Source of the DNA: Pseudomonas faucium
GTDB lineage: Bacteria > Pseudomonadota > Gammaproteobacteria > Pseudomonadales > Pseudomonadaceae
NCBI RefSeq assembly: GCF_021602585.1
Contig: NZ_BQIP01000010.1
Coordinates: forward strand, 155,429-219,428
Direction: 5' to 3'
DNA length: 64,000 nucleotides
Shown here: positions 26,786 through 34,956 of the stretch, one piece after another
Layout: every line of letters starts with the position of its first letter
How positions within the stretch are numbered: position 1 is the first letter of the stretch
Made by a program: the position numbers and the translations under genes
Notes under the pieces: model-generated
The model's input: only the letters and a program-made list of their open reading frames with translations
What the model was told of the DNA's origin: nothing
Databases searched by the model: none

Positions 26786-27952
26786 TTAAGCGGCGGAATC
26801 GAGAACTTCGGTCAGCCACTGGTTGGTGACTTCAACGCGGAAATTGGGGTTTTCGGCAGGCGGCACGTCGGTGAAGCGGATGTTCCAGTACACCTTGCCC
26901 TGCTCCAGCTGGCTGGCGGTGTTCAGCTCCGGGTCGGCGAAGACTTCGAAGTTGATGATCGCGCCCTGGTTCTTCAGGTCGCGCATGAAGGCCTGCAGGC
27001 CTTCGGTCACGTCCTTGACGTAGGTGGCGGTGATGGAGCGATCGACTGCCCATTTGTGGCCATAGAGGATCGCGTCCATGACGATGTCCAGGGTGCGCAC
27101 GCGGGTGACGAAGGCCCACTTCGGGTCGCTGGACAAGGTACGGTTGCCCCACAGGCGGAAGCCATCGTCGCGGATGATGGTGGCGATGTTGGCGTTGTTC
27201 AGCAGGTTGGCGCGGCAGCTGTCGTCGCCATCGAGGAACTCCACCGGGCGGCTGGTGCCGGTGATGCCGACGAACTCCTTGTTCGAAGGCGAAGCCCAGA
27301 AGCCGTATTCGCGGTCGGTCCAGGCGAACAGGCCGGCCACCCAGGCCGAGCCGGGGGCCTCGACGGTGGTCTCCTCGCCGTTGTCCCAGTACTGCACGCC
27401 CGGGTCGACCAGGAAGGCGCGCTTGGCACCGAAGTTCTCGGCATAGGCGATGGCCGCCTCGTCGGTGCTGTTGGGGCCGTCGATGATGGCGATGCCGCGC
27501 AGCTTGTCGGCCAGGGCGACCAGAGCGGTGCCGACGGCCTGGGTGGCACTGTGCCGTGGTGCGACCAGCAGGCGGGGCTGGGCGTTGAAACGGCTCTTGC
27601 CGTCGAGCAGCGCCTGCAGACCGGTGCGTTTGCCGTCGGCCTGCACCGCGCCGATGATGGCTGCGGTCTGTTCGGCGGCGTCTTCGAGCTTGGCCACGCC
27701 GCAGGCGACGATGACTGCCTTGGCACGGGTGTAGATGGCGCGGCAGGCCTTGGTGATGGCCGCGTTCTCGCCGAAGGCGGCGACGGCTTCACGTTCGCTG
27801 GTGATCAGCACCGGGACGTTGGCCTTGGCGGTGGCGCCTGCGCCTTCGGTGAAGGTGTCGACCAGGCCGATGATCGAGGAAGATGGCAGCGCGATGCTGC
27901 GGGCGCCGGTGTCGACGTTGGTGACGGTGACGCCGTGGAAGAATCCACTCAT
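26786..27952 (-). CDS. Tail sheath protein (FI)
   Basis: Contractile sheath subunit, 388 residues. It starts MSGFFHGVTVTNVDTGAR and ends VTNQWLTEVLDSAA, with the C-terminal handshake region (TYVKDVTEGLQAFMRDLKNQ) typical of P2 FI. The paralog at 47,402 is nearly identical apart from a short insert near residue 40. Two terminator-like hairpins lie between it and the fibre chaperone, so it probably heads its own transcript, as FI does in P2. Confidence 0.94.
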   Translation of the reverse strand: MSGFFHGVTVTNVDTGARSIALPSSSIIGLVDTFTEGAGATAKANVPVLITSEREAVAAFGENAAITKACRAIYTRAKAVIVACGVAKLEDAAEQTAAIIGAVQADGKRTGLQALLDGKSRFNAQPRLLVAPRHSATQAVGTALVALADKLRGIAIIDGPNSTDEAAIAYAENFGAKRAFLVDPGVQYWDNGEETTVEAPGSAWVAGLFAWTDREYGFWASPSNKEFVGITGTSRPVEFLDGDDSCRANLLNNANIATIIRDDGFRLWGNRTLSSDPKWAFVTRVRTLDIVMDAILYGHKWAVDRSITATYVKDVTEGLQAFMRDLKNQGAIINFEVFADPELNTASQLEQGKVYWNIRFTDVPPAENPNFRVEVTNQWLTEVLDSAA

Positions 27953-27976
27953 GTAGGTTTACTCCAGGTTCAGTTG

Positions 27977-28004
27977 TGAAAAGGCCCTGCGCGAGCAGGG
28001 CCTT
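27977..28004 (-). terminator. Hairpin upstream of tailocin sheath gene
   Basis: AAGGCCCTGC pairs with GCAGGGCCTT around a GCGA-type loop, and on the minus strand TTTTC follows. It lies 25 bases before the sheath start. Confidence 0.65.
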
Positions 28005-28020
28005 GATAGGTTTATCGAGC

Positions 28021-28048
28021 AAAAAAAGGCCCCGACAGGTCGGGGCTC
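28021..28048 (-). terminator. Intrinsic terminator after the fibre chaperone
   Basis: On the minus strand AGCCCCGACCTGTCGGGGC is followed by seven T. It directly follows the fibre-chaperone stop and separates baseplate/fibre genes from the sheath operon. Confidence 0.85.
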
Positions 28049-28448
28049 ATTGAGTTTCACGGGATAGCCACAGCGGGGGCTCTGGCCTGGCCGAACGATC
28101 AGGGAAGTTCGTCGAAGATGGCCAATCGCGAAGGGCCTGCCGATAACTCAGCAGCTCTGAATACTGTGCGGAAGACAAGGTATTGGTCGCATCCATTGCC
28201 AGTTCATCCCGATGCCGCATGACCAGCCACTCACTGGATTGCAATTGAAGATCACGCCATGTACGCATTGCATACACCTGATCTTCCTGAGCTTGATCCA
28301 AAGGCGGAGTGAACTTGCCATTCTGAACGCGCCAACCTGGCTTGATTTCAGGCGAACACTCGCGCCAGACAATATCGGGGTGATACCGATGACGGGGATC
28401 GAGATCGGTAACTTCCGTTACCTGGTCACTTATAACTTGAGCCCACAT
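28047..28448 (-). CDS. Tail fibre assembly chaperone
   Basis: A 133-residue protein immediately after the fibre gene. The stretch TWRDLQLQSSEWLVMRHRDE and YSELLSYRQALRDWPSS is the pattern of phage tail-assembly/fibre chaperones. It differs completely from the corresponding gene of the second cluster (48,669), consistent with chaperones travelling with their own fibre C-terminus. It is slightly more AT-rich than its neighbours, suggesting recent exchange of the fibre tip module. Confidence 0.75.
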   Translation of the reverse strand: MWAQVISDQVTEVTDLDPRHRYHPDIVWRECSPEIKPGWRVQNGKFTPPLDQAQEDQVYAMRTWRDLQLQSSEWLVMRHRDELAMDATNTLSSAQYSELLSYRQALRDWPSSTNFPDRSARPEPPLWLSRETQ

Positions 28449-28459
28449 ATCAATTCTCT

Positions 28460-30436
28460 TCAGTAGGTAATAAATACGCAGCCATCCGCACCTGCCTGCG
28501 ATCGGGTAATTGTCCGGCCTGCTCCTCCCATGCCCGGCTGAGTCGGCGTCGATATGTCAGAAGCCGCATAGATCGACTCACCTCCGCCACCAGGCCCTCC
28601 CCATGCGCCGGAGTTGTTGGCATTGCGCACAGGTGGTGAGCCATTGCCAAGCGACGCATTGAAATCTCCGCCAACGCCTGTTCCGCCCCCCGCTCCATTG
28701 AAGAGTGCACCTCCTTCACCCGCCGTTGCCGAACAGAACTCGCCAAATGAGGATGTCCCGCCCCGGACCCCCGCAGTGTTTAAAATATCTATGGCTCTCC
28801 CGCCGGCACCGACGGTTACGGCGATACTGGCTCCAGGGGTAACGAGGCAGACTCGACTGCAAATACCGCCACCGCCACCACCGCCGGCCCCCGTCTCGAC
28901 CGATCCGAAAGCACCACTGCCACCCCCTCCGCGAACCTCAACGAGTACTCGGCTTACATTTGCAGGAACCTGCCACTGGTAGACGCCCGCTTTAGTAAAC
29001 AGGGCGCGCCCTCGCAAAGGAAACTGGGCGTGAGCCACACTGGTCGCACCGCCCGCAACAACCCCATAAATGCCGTCGTCTAGACAGATGAGGATCAGTG
29101 GTGGATCAAGATAGGTAACGGCCAGTGAGGCATATGAAGTTGAACCGACTGCGATGTACCCATTTCCGCTACGGGGAGCATTTACTGTAATAGTCCCGAG
29201 CCCGGAGCCTACCGATAAAATGAAAACCGTCCCCTTCGGGATACTCGAAGCGGCAAGATTTACTGTGCCGGACCACGTGCCCGTGCCACTCATGGTGGTG
29301 TACTTGCCGGCATGTATCAGACCGAGCGTTTGCCCATCTGACAAACCGGCGGTTGCCATTGGAAAATTGAGGCCCAATTGCCTTACGAATTCCGTAGTCG
29401 CTAATTGAGTACTGTTGTCTTCCCGTATAGCCGTTGGCGCTCTGGGGATCCCGGTAAGGGTTGGGCTGACAACGTTCGCTTTAAGATTGAGCGATGTATT
29501 GACTTGGGCGGATGTCAAAACATCCGTCAGGCCATAGCCAGCAACTGTAGTTGGGTTACTGGCAGCAACGACTCGGCCATACTTGTCGACCGTGACACTG
29601 CGATACGTTCCCGCCGCGATGCCGCTACGCCCAAAGGCCATCTCGTAAAGCTGGGCGCTGACACCTAACGCAATAGGTCCATCACTGACCAATTGCCAGG
29701 CGCTATCGCCATTGACCGCTCCTTTCTCAACCAGCACCAGCAACCCTGGCGATACCTTGGCGTCGGTATCGGCATCGCTGGTACGGTTCCATGCACCTGC
29801 GGCCACCTGATAGATACCATTGTCCCTGGCCAGCGTCTGGTTCTTCACCAGCACCCGTGCTCCAGCCGAAAGCGCAATGCCATCCACCGCCTGCAGCCCG
29901 GTCAAAGCGATGTTCGCGGTAGTAGCAACTTGCACCGAATGCTTGAAATCCTGCCTGGCCAGCTCTTCGGTCACCCACTCCCGAGTCGCCAGCACCACCG
30001 CCGGGTCAATCTTCAACTGCACATTGCTGGCACTGCTGACCACCAGGTTCATCCGCACCACCTGGGTACGCCCCGAGCCCTGGCTGAGCAGCGGTTTGTA
30101 AGTCGGCGCACAGTTGGCCACGGCCACCATGTCGCCATCGGCGTCATACAGCGCGATCTCGCGAATCCACTTGCCACCGACATCGGCCGGAATGACCTGC
30201 TCGGCGATGATGATCGCGCTGTTCTTGTCATCCACCTTCAGCTGATTCAACGGCGCGCGGCGCCATTCGTTGAGCAGGCTGGTCTGGGTGGCATTGGGCG
30301 TGGGGTCGGTGCCGTTGGCATCGCCTACGCCCATCTGGGTGATTTTCCATGCGATGCCCAAGGCATCCGCGTTGGCTTGTTTCGCCGCGCCCACGTTGGT
30401 GAGGATGGCGTAGAACTGAGAAGTCTGGTCAACCAT
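28460..30436 (-). CDS. Tail fibre / receptor-binding protein of the tailocin
   Basis: The fibre determines target range. It is 658 residues from MVDQTSQFY (the TTG two codons upstream is unlikely). The first ~160 residues (DUF3751-like attachment domain) and the following repeats (TGLQAVDGIALSAGARVLVKNQ, TVDKYGRVVAASNPTTVAGYGLTDV) are shared with the second-cluster fibre. From about residue 320 on the sequences part. The C-terminal ~170 residues are very Gly-rich (GGGGSGAFG, AGGGGGGGI, GGPGGGGES), resembling polyglycine-rich adhesin tips. The coding of the tip is more AT-rich than the shaft. Confidence 0.88.
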   Translation of the reverse strand: MVDQTSQFYAILTNVGAAKQANADALGIAWKITQMGVGDANGTDPTPNATQTSLLNEWRRAPLNQLKVDDKNSAIIIAEQVIPADVGGKWIREIALYDADGDMVAVANCAPTYKPLLSQGSGRTQVVRMNLVVSSASNVQLKIDPAVVLATREWVTEELARQDFKHSVQVATTANIALTGLQAVDGIALSAGARVLVKNQTLARDNGIYQVAAGAWNRTSDADTDAKVSPGLLVLVEKGAVNGDSAWQLVSDGPIALGVSAQLYEMAFGRSGIAAGTYRSVTVDKYGRVVAASNPTTVAGYGLTDVLTSAQVNTSLNLKANVVSPTLTGIPRAPTAIREDNSTQLATTEFVRQLGLNFPMATAGLSDGQTLGLIHAGKYTTMSGTGTWSGTVNLAASSIPKGTVFILSVGSGLGTITVNAPRSGNGYIAVGSTSYASLAVTYLDPPLILICLDDGIYGVVAGGATSVAHAQFPLRGRALFTKAGVYQWQVPANVSRVLVEVRGGGGSGAFGSVETGAGGGGGGGICSRVCLVTPGASIAVTVGAGGRAIDILNTAGVRGGTSSFGEFCSATAGEGGALFNGAGGGTGVGGDFNASLGNGSPPVRNANNSGAWGGPGGGGESIYAASDISTPTQPGMGGAGRTITRSQAGADGCVFITY

Positions 30437-31037
30437 GTGCAATGTCCAAGGTATCGATTGTATGTTCGCGGCCGCCCCGGCCTATGGCACCGCTGACGTC
30501 GATGTCACGGGGCGCCAGCGGGTAGATGTCCAGTTCGTCGCCGTCCTGGATCGCGCAGCCGACCTGTAGGGCGCCACGGCTTTCGAGGCTGATCACCAGG
30601 CCTGTCAGGTGGCGGCTGACCGGGCGGGCGTCGTCGATCAGCGATGACAGTTCCTGGTAGGTGCTTTCGCTGATGCCCGCGTCGGAAACGCCGATCTTCA
30701 AGGCGAAGGTGCCGGCCGCCGCGGGAGGTGTGGCCTGCCACCACTCCTGCACCTCGATCAGGTAGCCAAAGGGCTCCACCACCCGCCGCAGGGCGCCGAG
30801 GGTGCCCTTGTGGGCGTGCACGAAGAACGTCGAGCGGATCACCGAGCGCTTGATCTCGTCGCTCCAGCTGTCCTCCCAGCGGTCCACCGACCAGGCCCAG
30901 GCCAGGTGATAAAGAAGGTGCGCGGGGCAGCTGTCCGGGTTGTAGAGCAAGCGCAGGTTGACCTTGAGGTCTTCGTCGCACGCGCTTTCGATGGCGCGTT
31001 CCAGGGGGGTGCGGTTGAGCGGCAATAGACTGCGCAT
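30429..31037 (-). CDS. Baseplate/tail protein I
   Basis: P2 gpI family, 202 residues; links the baseplate wedge to the fibre. Recognised from LLPLNRTPLERAIE, CPAHLLYHLAWAWSVDRWEDSW and GTLGALRRVVEPFGYLIEVQEWW. The C-terminal ~50 residues end PRDIDVSGAIGRGG. It overlaps the fibre start by 8 bases. The paralog in the second cluster is at 52,644. Confidence 0.93.
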   Translation of the reverse strand: MRSLLPLNRTPLERAIESACDEDLKVNLRLLYNPDSCPAHLLYHLAWAWSVDRWEDSWSDEIKRSVIRSTFFVHAHKGTLGALRRVVEPFGYLIEVQEWWQATPPAAAGTFALKIGVSDAGISESTYQELSSLIDDARPVSRHLTGLVISLESRGALQVGCAIQDGDELDIYPLAPRDIDVSGAIGRGGREHTIDTLDIAHG

Positions 31038-31041
31038 GGCG

Positions 31042-31923
31042 TCAGCCCCCCCGCGTCAAGGTGAAACCGCTGCACCAGGCCGCCTGGGCCTTGCTCGGGC
31101 GGATGTCGGCCCAGTCGTTCAGCTCGACCCGGCTGACGCCGTCGATGTGCAACTGCGCGTCGATACCCGAACGCGCCACCTCCACGCCCAGGCGGCGTCG
31201 CGGGTTGATCCAGGCCGCCAGGCGCCGCTGGCACTCGGCAAGAATGGCCTCGTACTCGGGGCCGCTGTCAGCCAGGTGCAGCACGGCATCGATGCGATAG
31301 GCCAGCACCTCGGCGCTGCGCACATTGACCCGGTCGGCGACCGGGCGGATATCGTCGTCATTGAGGTAGGCCGCCACCTGCGCCAGCAGCGCGGCACTGG
31401 CCTTGCCATCGCCCTCCAGGCCCAGCACGGTCACATCCACCACCGCCGGCGACGGGCTTTCGGCGGTGGCGTCAGCCACCTGCCCCGATGCGTTGCGGGC
31501 GTGCAGGATGTAACTGTTGCGCGGGCCGGCAGTGGTCAGGCCTTCGTAGACCAGCTGCACCCGCTCACGCAGGGCGTCGTCGGCTTCCAGCAGCGCCACG
31601 ACGGGCGGCACCGCGTTCAGGTCCTGCGCCTGAATCACCAGGCGCTGCAGGCTGACGTTGGCCGCCAATTGGTCCAGGTCGCTGCCCTGGGCGTAGGCCA
31701 GCAGCAGGGCCTTGGCGGCATCGTTGATGCGCGCGCGGTTGAGCAGCTTGCGGTAGGCGCCGACCTCGAGCAGCTTGGTCACCGGGTCGCTTTCCAGGTT
31801 GGCGGTCCAGCCCTCCCCCAGGTACTCGCGGAAGGTGTCCAGGTCGGCTTGATAGAGCGCTTCGAAATCCAGGTCTTCAAGCAGTTGGGGCGCCGGCAGT
31901 TTCGAGAGGTCGACCTGGCTCAT
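31042..31923 (-). CDS. Baseplate assembly protein J
   Basis: P2 gpJ wedge protein, 293 residues. Conserved region ALLLAYAQGSDLDQLAANVSLQRLV (~85-110) and GLTTAGPRNSYILHARNASG. It overlaps the W gene by four bases (ATGA). The second-cluster paralog at 53,249 is closely similar. Confidence 0.94.
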   Translation of the reverse strand: MSQVDLSKLPAPQLLEDLDFEALYQADLDTFREYLGEGWTANLESDPVTKLLEVGAYRKLLNRARINDAAKALLLAYAQGSDLDQLAANVSLQRLVIQAQDLNAVPPVVALLEADDALRERVQLVYEGLTTAGPRNSYILHARNASGQVADATAESPSPAVVDVTVLGLEGDGKASAALLAQVAAYLNDDDIRPVADRVNVRSAEVLAYRIDAVLHLADSGPEYEAILAECQRRLAAWINPRRRLGVEVARSGIDAQLHIDGVSRVELNDWADIRPSKAQAAWCSGFTLTRGG

Positions 31924-32246
31924 ACGCTCACCTCCAGCAAGGCTTCGTCGCCCAGGTAGCGGCCGGTCAGCGCCAGGCTGACCTGGCCGTCGAGCACTGC
32001 GACCACCTTCACCCGCTCAAGCTGCAGGCGTGGCTCCCAGCGCCCGAGTGCGCGGGCCACTTCGGCCTGCACGGCGCTCTTCCAGCCGTCGTTGACCGGC
32101 AGGTCGACGAAGCGCCGCAGCTGGCTGCCGTAGTCCGGGCGCATGCGGCGGCTGCCCAGCGGTGTAGCGAGGATGTCTTCGATCGACTGGCGCAGGTGGC
32201 CGATGCCGGCCAGTGGCTGGCCAGTGCGGCGGTCCAGGCCGATCAT
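31920..32246 (-). CDS. Baseplate wedge protein W (gp25-like)
   Basis: A 108-residue GPW/gp25 family protein: MIGLDRRTGQPLAGIGHLRQSIEDILATPLGSRRMRPDYG then LRRFVDLPVN. It initiates sheath polymerisation from the baseplate. The start is well fixed by the paralog at 54,130. Confidence 0.95.
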   Translation of the reverse strand: MIGLDRRTGQPLAGIGHLRQSIEDILATPLGSRRMRPDYGSQLRRFVDLPVNDGWKSAVQAEVARALGRWEPRLQLERVKVVAVLDGQVSLALTGRYLGDEALLEVSV

Positions 32247-32305
32247 GGCGCACCTCCCGTGGCGGCGCCCGGTTGATGGGTTTGCATGGCATTCTCCAGG
32301 GATGA

Positions 32306-32328
32306 AAAAGCCCGCGGTTGCGGGCTTG
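32306..32328 (-). terminator. Hairpin between V and W genes
   Basis: On the minus strand AGCCCGCAACCGCGGGCT is followed by TTTTT. A similar hairpin stands at the equivalent place after V in the second cluster (54,698-54,720). Confidence 0.65.
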
Positions 32329-32330
32329 CT

Positions 32331-32891
32331 TCAGTGTTTGTGATTGGCGGTGTTGCCGGCGGTGTCGATGATCCGCCCAGCGCCATTGATATCGCCGCTG
32401 ACCTGCAGCGGGCCGTCGACGGTGACTTTGCCGGTAAGACTTATCGCAGCGGCTTGCAGGCTGATTGCACCGTCACTGACCTGCACCGTGCTGGCACCGA
32501 CCTGGATGGTGGCGTTGCCGCCAGGAAGCTGGATGGCGTAATGGCTGGCCTGCCAGTCGTAGCTGAGCGAGCCGCCATCGGCGAATCGCCAGACTTCCAC
32601 GTGCCCGCGGTTGTCCGCTGCACTGCCGGCATTGCCATATAGGCCAGCGATGAAGGTGCCCTGGGCCGGCTCGCCGCTGGGGCTGAGCAACACGCCCTGC
32701 TCGCCCACGCTGGGCGCCCGCCAGTGCCGGGCCTGGCCGGCAGCCTGGGCATGCCAGCGCAACCAGGCGCTGGTCCAGCCGCTGCCGTCGGACACCCGCA
32801 CCCGGGCGGCGGCGAGGTCCACCGCGATGACCCGGCAGGGAATGACCAGACAGGCCAGCATGCGGTCATGCATGGCGCTGACGTAACTCAT
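32331..32891 (-). CDS. Baseplate spike protein V
   Basis: P2 gpV family membrane-piercing spike, 186 residues from [10 protein letters not shown] (32891). An OB-like N-terminal domain ([21 protein letters not shown]) is followed by a beta-helical C-terminal part and the metal-binding tip motif ending ANHKH (His-x-His). The start overlaps the upstream gene by four bases. Confidence 0.93.
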   Translation of the reverse strand: MSYVSAMHDRMLACLVIPCRVIAVDLAAARVRVSDGSGWTSAWLRWHAQAAGQARHWRAPSVGEQGVLLSPSGEPAQGTFIAGLYGNAGSAADNRGHVEVWRFADGGSLSYDWQASHYAIQLPGGNATIQVGASTVQVSDGAISLQAAAISLTGKVTVDGPLQVSGDINGAGRIIDTAGNTANHKH

Positions 32892-33385
32892 GAAAGCGAC
32901 TCCGGGGCGATGTAGTGCTCTTCGTTGCCCAAGCCGATATCGGGTGCCAAGCCCAGCATCAGGCTGCCGGGCGGCTGGTCCGGCCAGTTCCAGCGCGGCT
33001 CGCCGAGCAGTACCGGCTGGTCCCAGCGCACGGTCCAGGCGCTGCCCTCGAACTGCGCCTGCACGTTGCGGCTGGCTTCGACGAAGTCCAGCGCCCAATG
33101 CTGCTGGCGCAGCAGGTCCATCAGTTGCGCAGCCAGCAGACTGCCCTGCAGGCGTGCCTCGGGGTTGGCGTTATCAGCGGTGATGTCCGCCTCGAAGGTG
33201 GCGACCAGTACCGAGCGACCATCCCGCGGCGCCGCGTCGGCCGTCATCTGCACGATGCCGTGACGTAGCGCCGGTCGCTCGGGCGCATTTCCTACAGCTG
33301 TATAAGCATCGACTGAAACCAGTTCAGGCATCGCCTCACGAATGGTTGCCGTCACAGCCGCGTGCAAAGTGGCCAATTCGCTCAT
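32888..33385 (-). CDS. Probable tail terminator/completion protein of the tailocin
   Basis: A 165-residue protein without a motif I can name; the paralog at 55,279 occupies the slot after the Z-like gene in the second prophage, where lambda-like genomes carry the tail terminator U. Since a sealed tube requires such a cap and no other candidate exists in the cluster, a P2 gpR/lambda gpU-like role is inferred. Shared features: N-terminal helix ([11 protein letters not shown]), [15 protein letters not shown], and the C-terminal [11 protein letters not shown]. Confidence 0.7.
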   Translation of the reverse strand: MSELATLHAAVTATIREAMPELVSVDAYTAVGNAPERPALRHGIVQMTADAAPRDGRSVLVATFEADITADNANPEARLQGSLLAAQLMDLLRQQHWALDFVEASRNVQAQFEGSAWTVRWDQPVLLGEPRWNWPDQPPGSLMLGLAPDIGLGNEEHYIAPESLS

Positions 33386-33396
33386 GCATATTCCTC

Positions 33397-33735
33397 CTAT
33401 CGCTCATCGGCCTGCGCACTGTCGCGCAAGCCAAGACGCCGAATCGCCCAGCGCTCGTACAGCCGCATGGCCACGTCGGCGCCGCCTACCGCGGTCATGC
33501 AGCCAAACGCGCTGGCCGCCCAGATCGAAAGGCCGCCGGCATACAGCAGCATCACCGTCGATACGCCGCAGGCCATGCAGGCCCCGGAGCGCAGCGCCAG
33601 CCGCCGCAGCAGTGACCAGCCGGTGGCGCCTGCCTTGTCGGCCCGCCACATCTCGCCGCTCAGGCCGCCCAGCAATGCCAGGACGATTACCAGCCAGAGC
33701 GGCATCTCCAGTAACGCCTGTTGCTCGTTCGTCAC
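33397..33735 (-). CDS. Holin of the tailocin
   Basis: A 112-residue membrane protein with three hydrophobic segments (MPLWLVIVLALLGGLSG, ~11-27; CMACGVSTVMLLYAGG, ~53-68; ASAFGCMTAVGGADVAM, ~74-90) and a charged C-terminus. The first position in the operon next to the repressor and the family resemblance to pyocin holins support the call. The endolysin lies at the far end of the cluster, so holin and endolysin timing may be uncoupled. No homolog is seen in the second cluster inside the window. Confidence 0.82.
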   Translation of the reverse strand: MTNEQQALLEMPLWLVIVLALLGGLSGEMWRADKAGATGWSLLRRLALRSGACMACGVSTVMLLYAGGLSIWAASAFGCMTAVGGADVAMRLYERWAIRRLGLRDSAQADER

Positions 33736-34052
33736 TGTCCTGTCTCCTGTGTGAATACCTGTTGGCGCGGGCCAACAGGCGGGTTGTGGGTACGCTCAAG
33801 TGAAAAGTCCGGCATTCCAAAAAGCCCGGCCTGCCAGGCTTTTCAGTAATGCGTTGTCGAACCGCAGGCCACGACTGGTGACGCCGTGCGGTTCCGCTCA
33901 AATTGGTGACTCCGGCCGCGGCCACCTGCCCGCCGGATAACTGTTCGTGGTGCTTTACGCTGCACACCCGGGCCAGTTGCCAACCCTCTGGACAGTTGAG
34001 GCCTGTCCATCGCTGCCTGTGTAACAACCGGTTTCCGTCCGGCTTGAGACAC
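33736..34052 (-). other. Untranslated leader of the tailocin late operon
   Basis: About 320 bases lie between the late promoter and the holin start. I see no ORF with a good ribosome site. The leader contains a terminator-like hairpin at 33,820-33,843. Confidence 0.6.
33820..33843 (-). terminator. Terminator-like hairpin in the tailocin leader
   Basis: On the minus strand AGCCTGG-CAGG-CCGGGCT forms a 7-bp stem with a 4-base loop, followed by TTTTT. It stands about 85 bases before the holin start and downstream of the operator-promoter, so read-through would need attenuation or antitermination. Confidence 0.65.
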
Positions 34053-34081
34053 AGGCTATGCATTAATGCATATGCAGTCAA
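34053..34081 (-). promoter_or_regulatory. Late promoter of the tailocin with palindromic operator
   Basis: Minus-strand TTGACT (34,076-34,081) and TAGCCT (34,053-34,058) are spaced by 17 bp. The perfect palindrome TATGCATTAATGCATA (34,057-34,072) fills the spacer, so a bound repressor would exclude polymerase. Further ATGCA copies follow up to 34,138 (seven in about 80 bp). TGCAT/ATGCA dyads also overlap the repressor's own promoter, supporting PrtR as the binding protein. Confidence 0.68.
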
Positions 34082-34167
34082 TGCATTTCTTCAAATTTCC
34101 ATGCGCTGCATTTTGCGCATATGCATGCAGGCCATGCACGATCTGGCTTGTAGGGTTTTTCTGCAGA

Positions 34168-34196
34168 CGAAAAAAAACCCGCCGAGGCGGGTTTTC
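34168..34196. terminator. Terminator of the repressor gene
   Basis: AAAACCCGCC pairs with GGCGGGTTTT around TCG-type loop bases, with A/T runs on both sides. It ends the prtR transcript before the late promoter. Confidence 0.9.
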
Positions 34197-34211
34197 TTAA
34201 GAGAGGAGGTG

Positions 34212-34949
34212 TCAGCGGGCGTACATCCCCCACCAGAACACATGCCCGAGCAGGCTGATCTGCTCGTCCTGCATCTGCTGGAAGCTGTAGTCCTCATCGG
34301 GGTGTTCATCCCGGTTGAAGCTGCGCAGGCGAATACCGGTAGGCAGGCGGTAGACCTGTTTAACCCGCAACTGGCCGTTGTGGTTGATGGCATAGAGGTC
34401 GCCGTCGATGATGTCACCGATCGAGCACTTGCCGGTGTTGACGCCCACCGTGGCGCCATCGCGCAGCACCGGCAGCATGCTGTTGCCGCGTACCGTCACG
34501 CATTTGGCCTGGTCGAACTGCACGCCGTTGTGGCGCAAGCTGCGTTTGCCGAAGCGCAGGCGCGCACGCTCGCTCTCTTCGATGACGAATCTTCCTGATC
34601 CTGCTGCCAATTCGACCTCGCGAAGGAAAGGTACCGACACCTCGTCATCCTCGACGGGGGTTTCATCGTCCCACAGGCTGATGTCGCCCAGCTCCGCATG
34701 GCCGTGCGCCGGCAACGCGGCTTCGCGCGACGGGCCAAGCTCGGCCCGGCCGCGCAACTGCTCGGTGCTGACGCCGAAGTAGTCGGCGATCTTCGACACG
34801 TGCTTGTCCGACGGGTCGACGATCTTGCCGCCGAGAATACGCGACAGGGTGGATTGCGGGACGCCCGTGCGCCGGTGCAGCTCCGTCGGGGACAGGCTGT
34901 GGCGGTCGAGCAGTTCTCTGAGTACGGTGGCTACGTTGCGTTTTTGCAT
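34212..34949 (-). CDS. prtR: PrtR/CI-like self-cleaving repressor of the tailocin
   Basis: A lambda-CI type repressor, 245 residues from MQKRNVATVL. The Xre-type HTH spans ~5-60 (SPTELHRRTGVPQSTLSRILGG). The C-terminal S24 peptidase has the cleavage site in ELAAGSGR (A116-G117), the nucleophile in GNSMLP (S157) and the general base in RVKQVY (K197). RecA-stimulated self-cleavage should release the late promoter. A promoter ends ~7 bp before the ATG at 34,949, so the mRNA may be almost leaderless. An alternative start lies at 34,958. Confidence 0.92.
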   Translation of the reverse strand: MQKRNVATVLRELLDRHSLSPTELHRRTGVPQSTLSRILGGKIVDPSDKHVSKIADYFGVSTEQLRGRAELGPSREAALPAHGHAELGDISLWDDETPVEDDEVSVPFLREVELAAGSGRFVIEESERARLRFGKRSLRHNGVQFDQAKCVTVRGNSMLPVLRDGATVGVNTGKCSIGDIIDGDLYAINHNGQLRVKQVYRLPTGIRLRSFNRDEHPDEDYSFQQMQDEQISLLGHVFWWGMYAR

Positions 34950-34956
34950 AACGTGC

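Larger units (their letters stand above)
20875..34949 (-). mobile_element. R-type tailocin (P2-like contractile tail cluster) in the cinA-mutS locus
   Basis: In transcription order the cluster holds repressor, holin, tail-terminator-like protein, baseplate V, W, J, tail I, fibre, fibre chaperone, sheath FI, tube FII, E/E', tape measure, U, X, D, endolysin and spanins. There is no terminase, portal, capsid, protease, replication or integrase gene, so it makes tails plus a lysis cassette. That is the definition of a domesticated R-type bacteriocin. Its site between pncC and the mutS start is the classical tailocin locus of non-aeruginosa pseudomonads. SOS induction is expected through RecA-stimulated cleavage of the repressor. 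Confidence 0.92.

Noticed and set aside
33404-34081. 225-codon minus frame between repressor and holin
   Set aside because: Most of it shadows the holin in another frame; the upstream part spans the promoter and leader hairpin.
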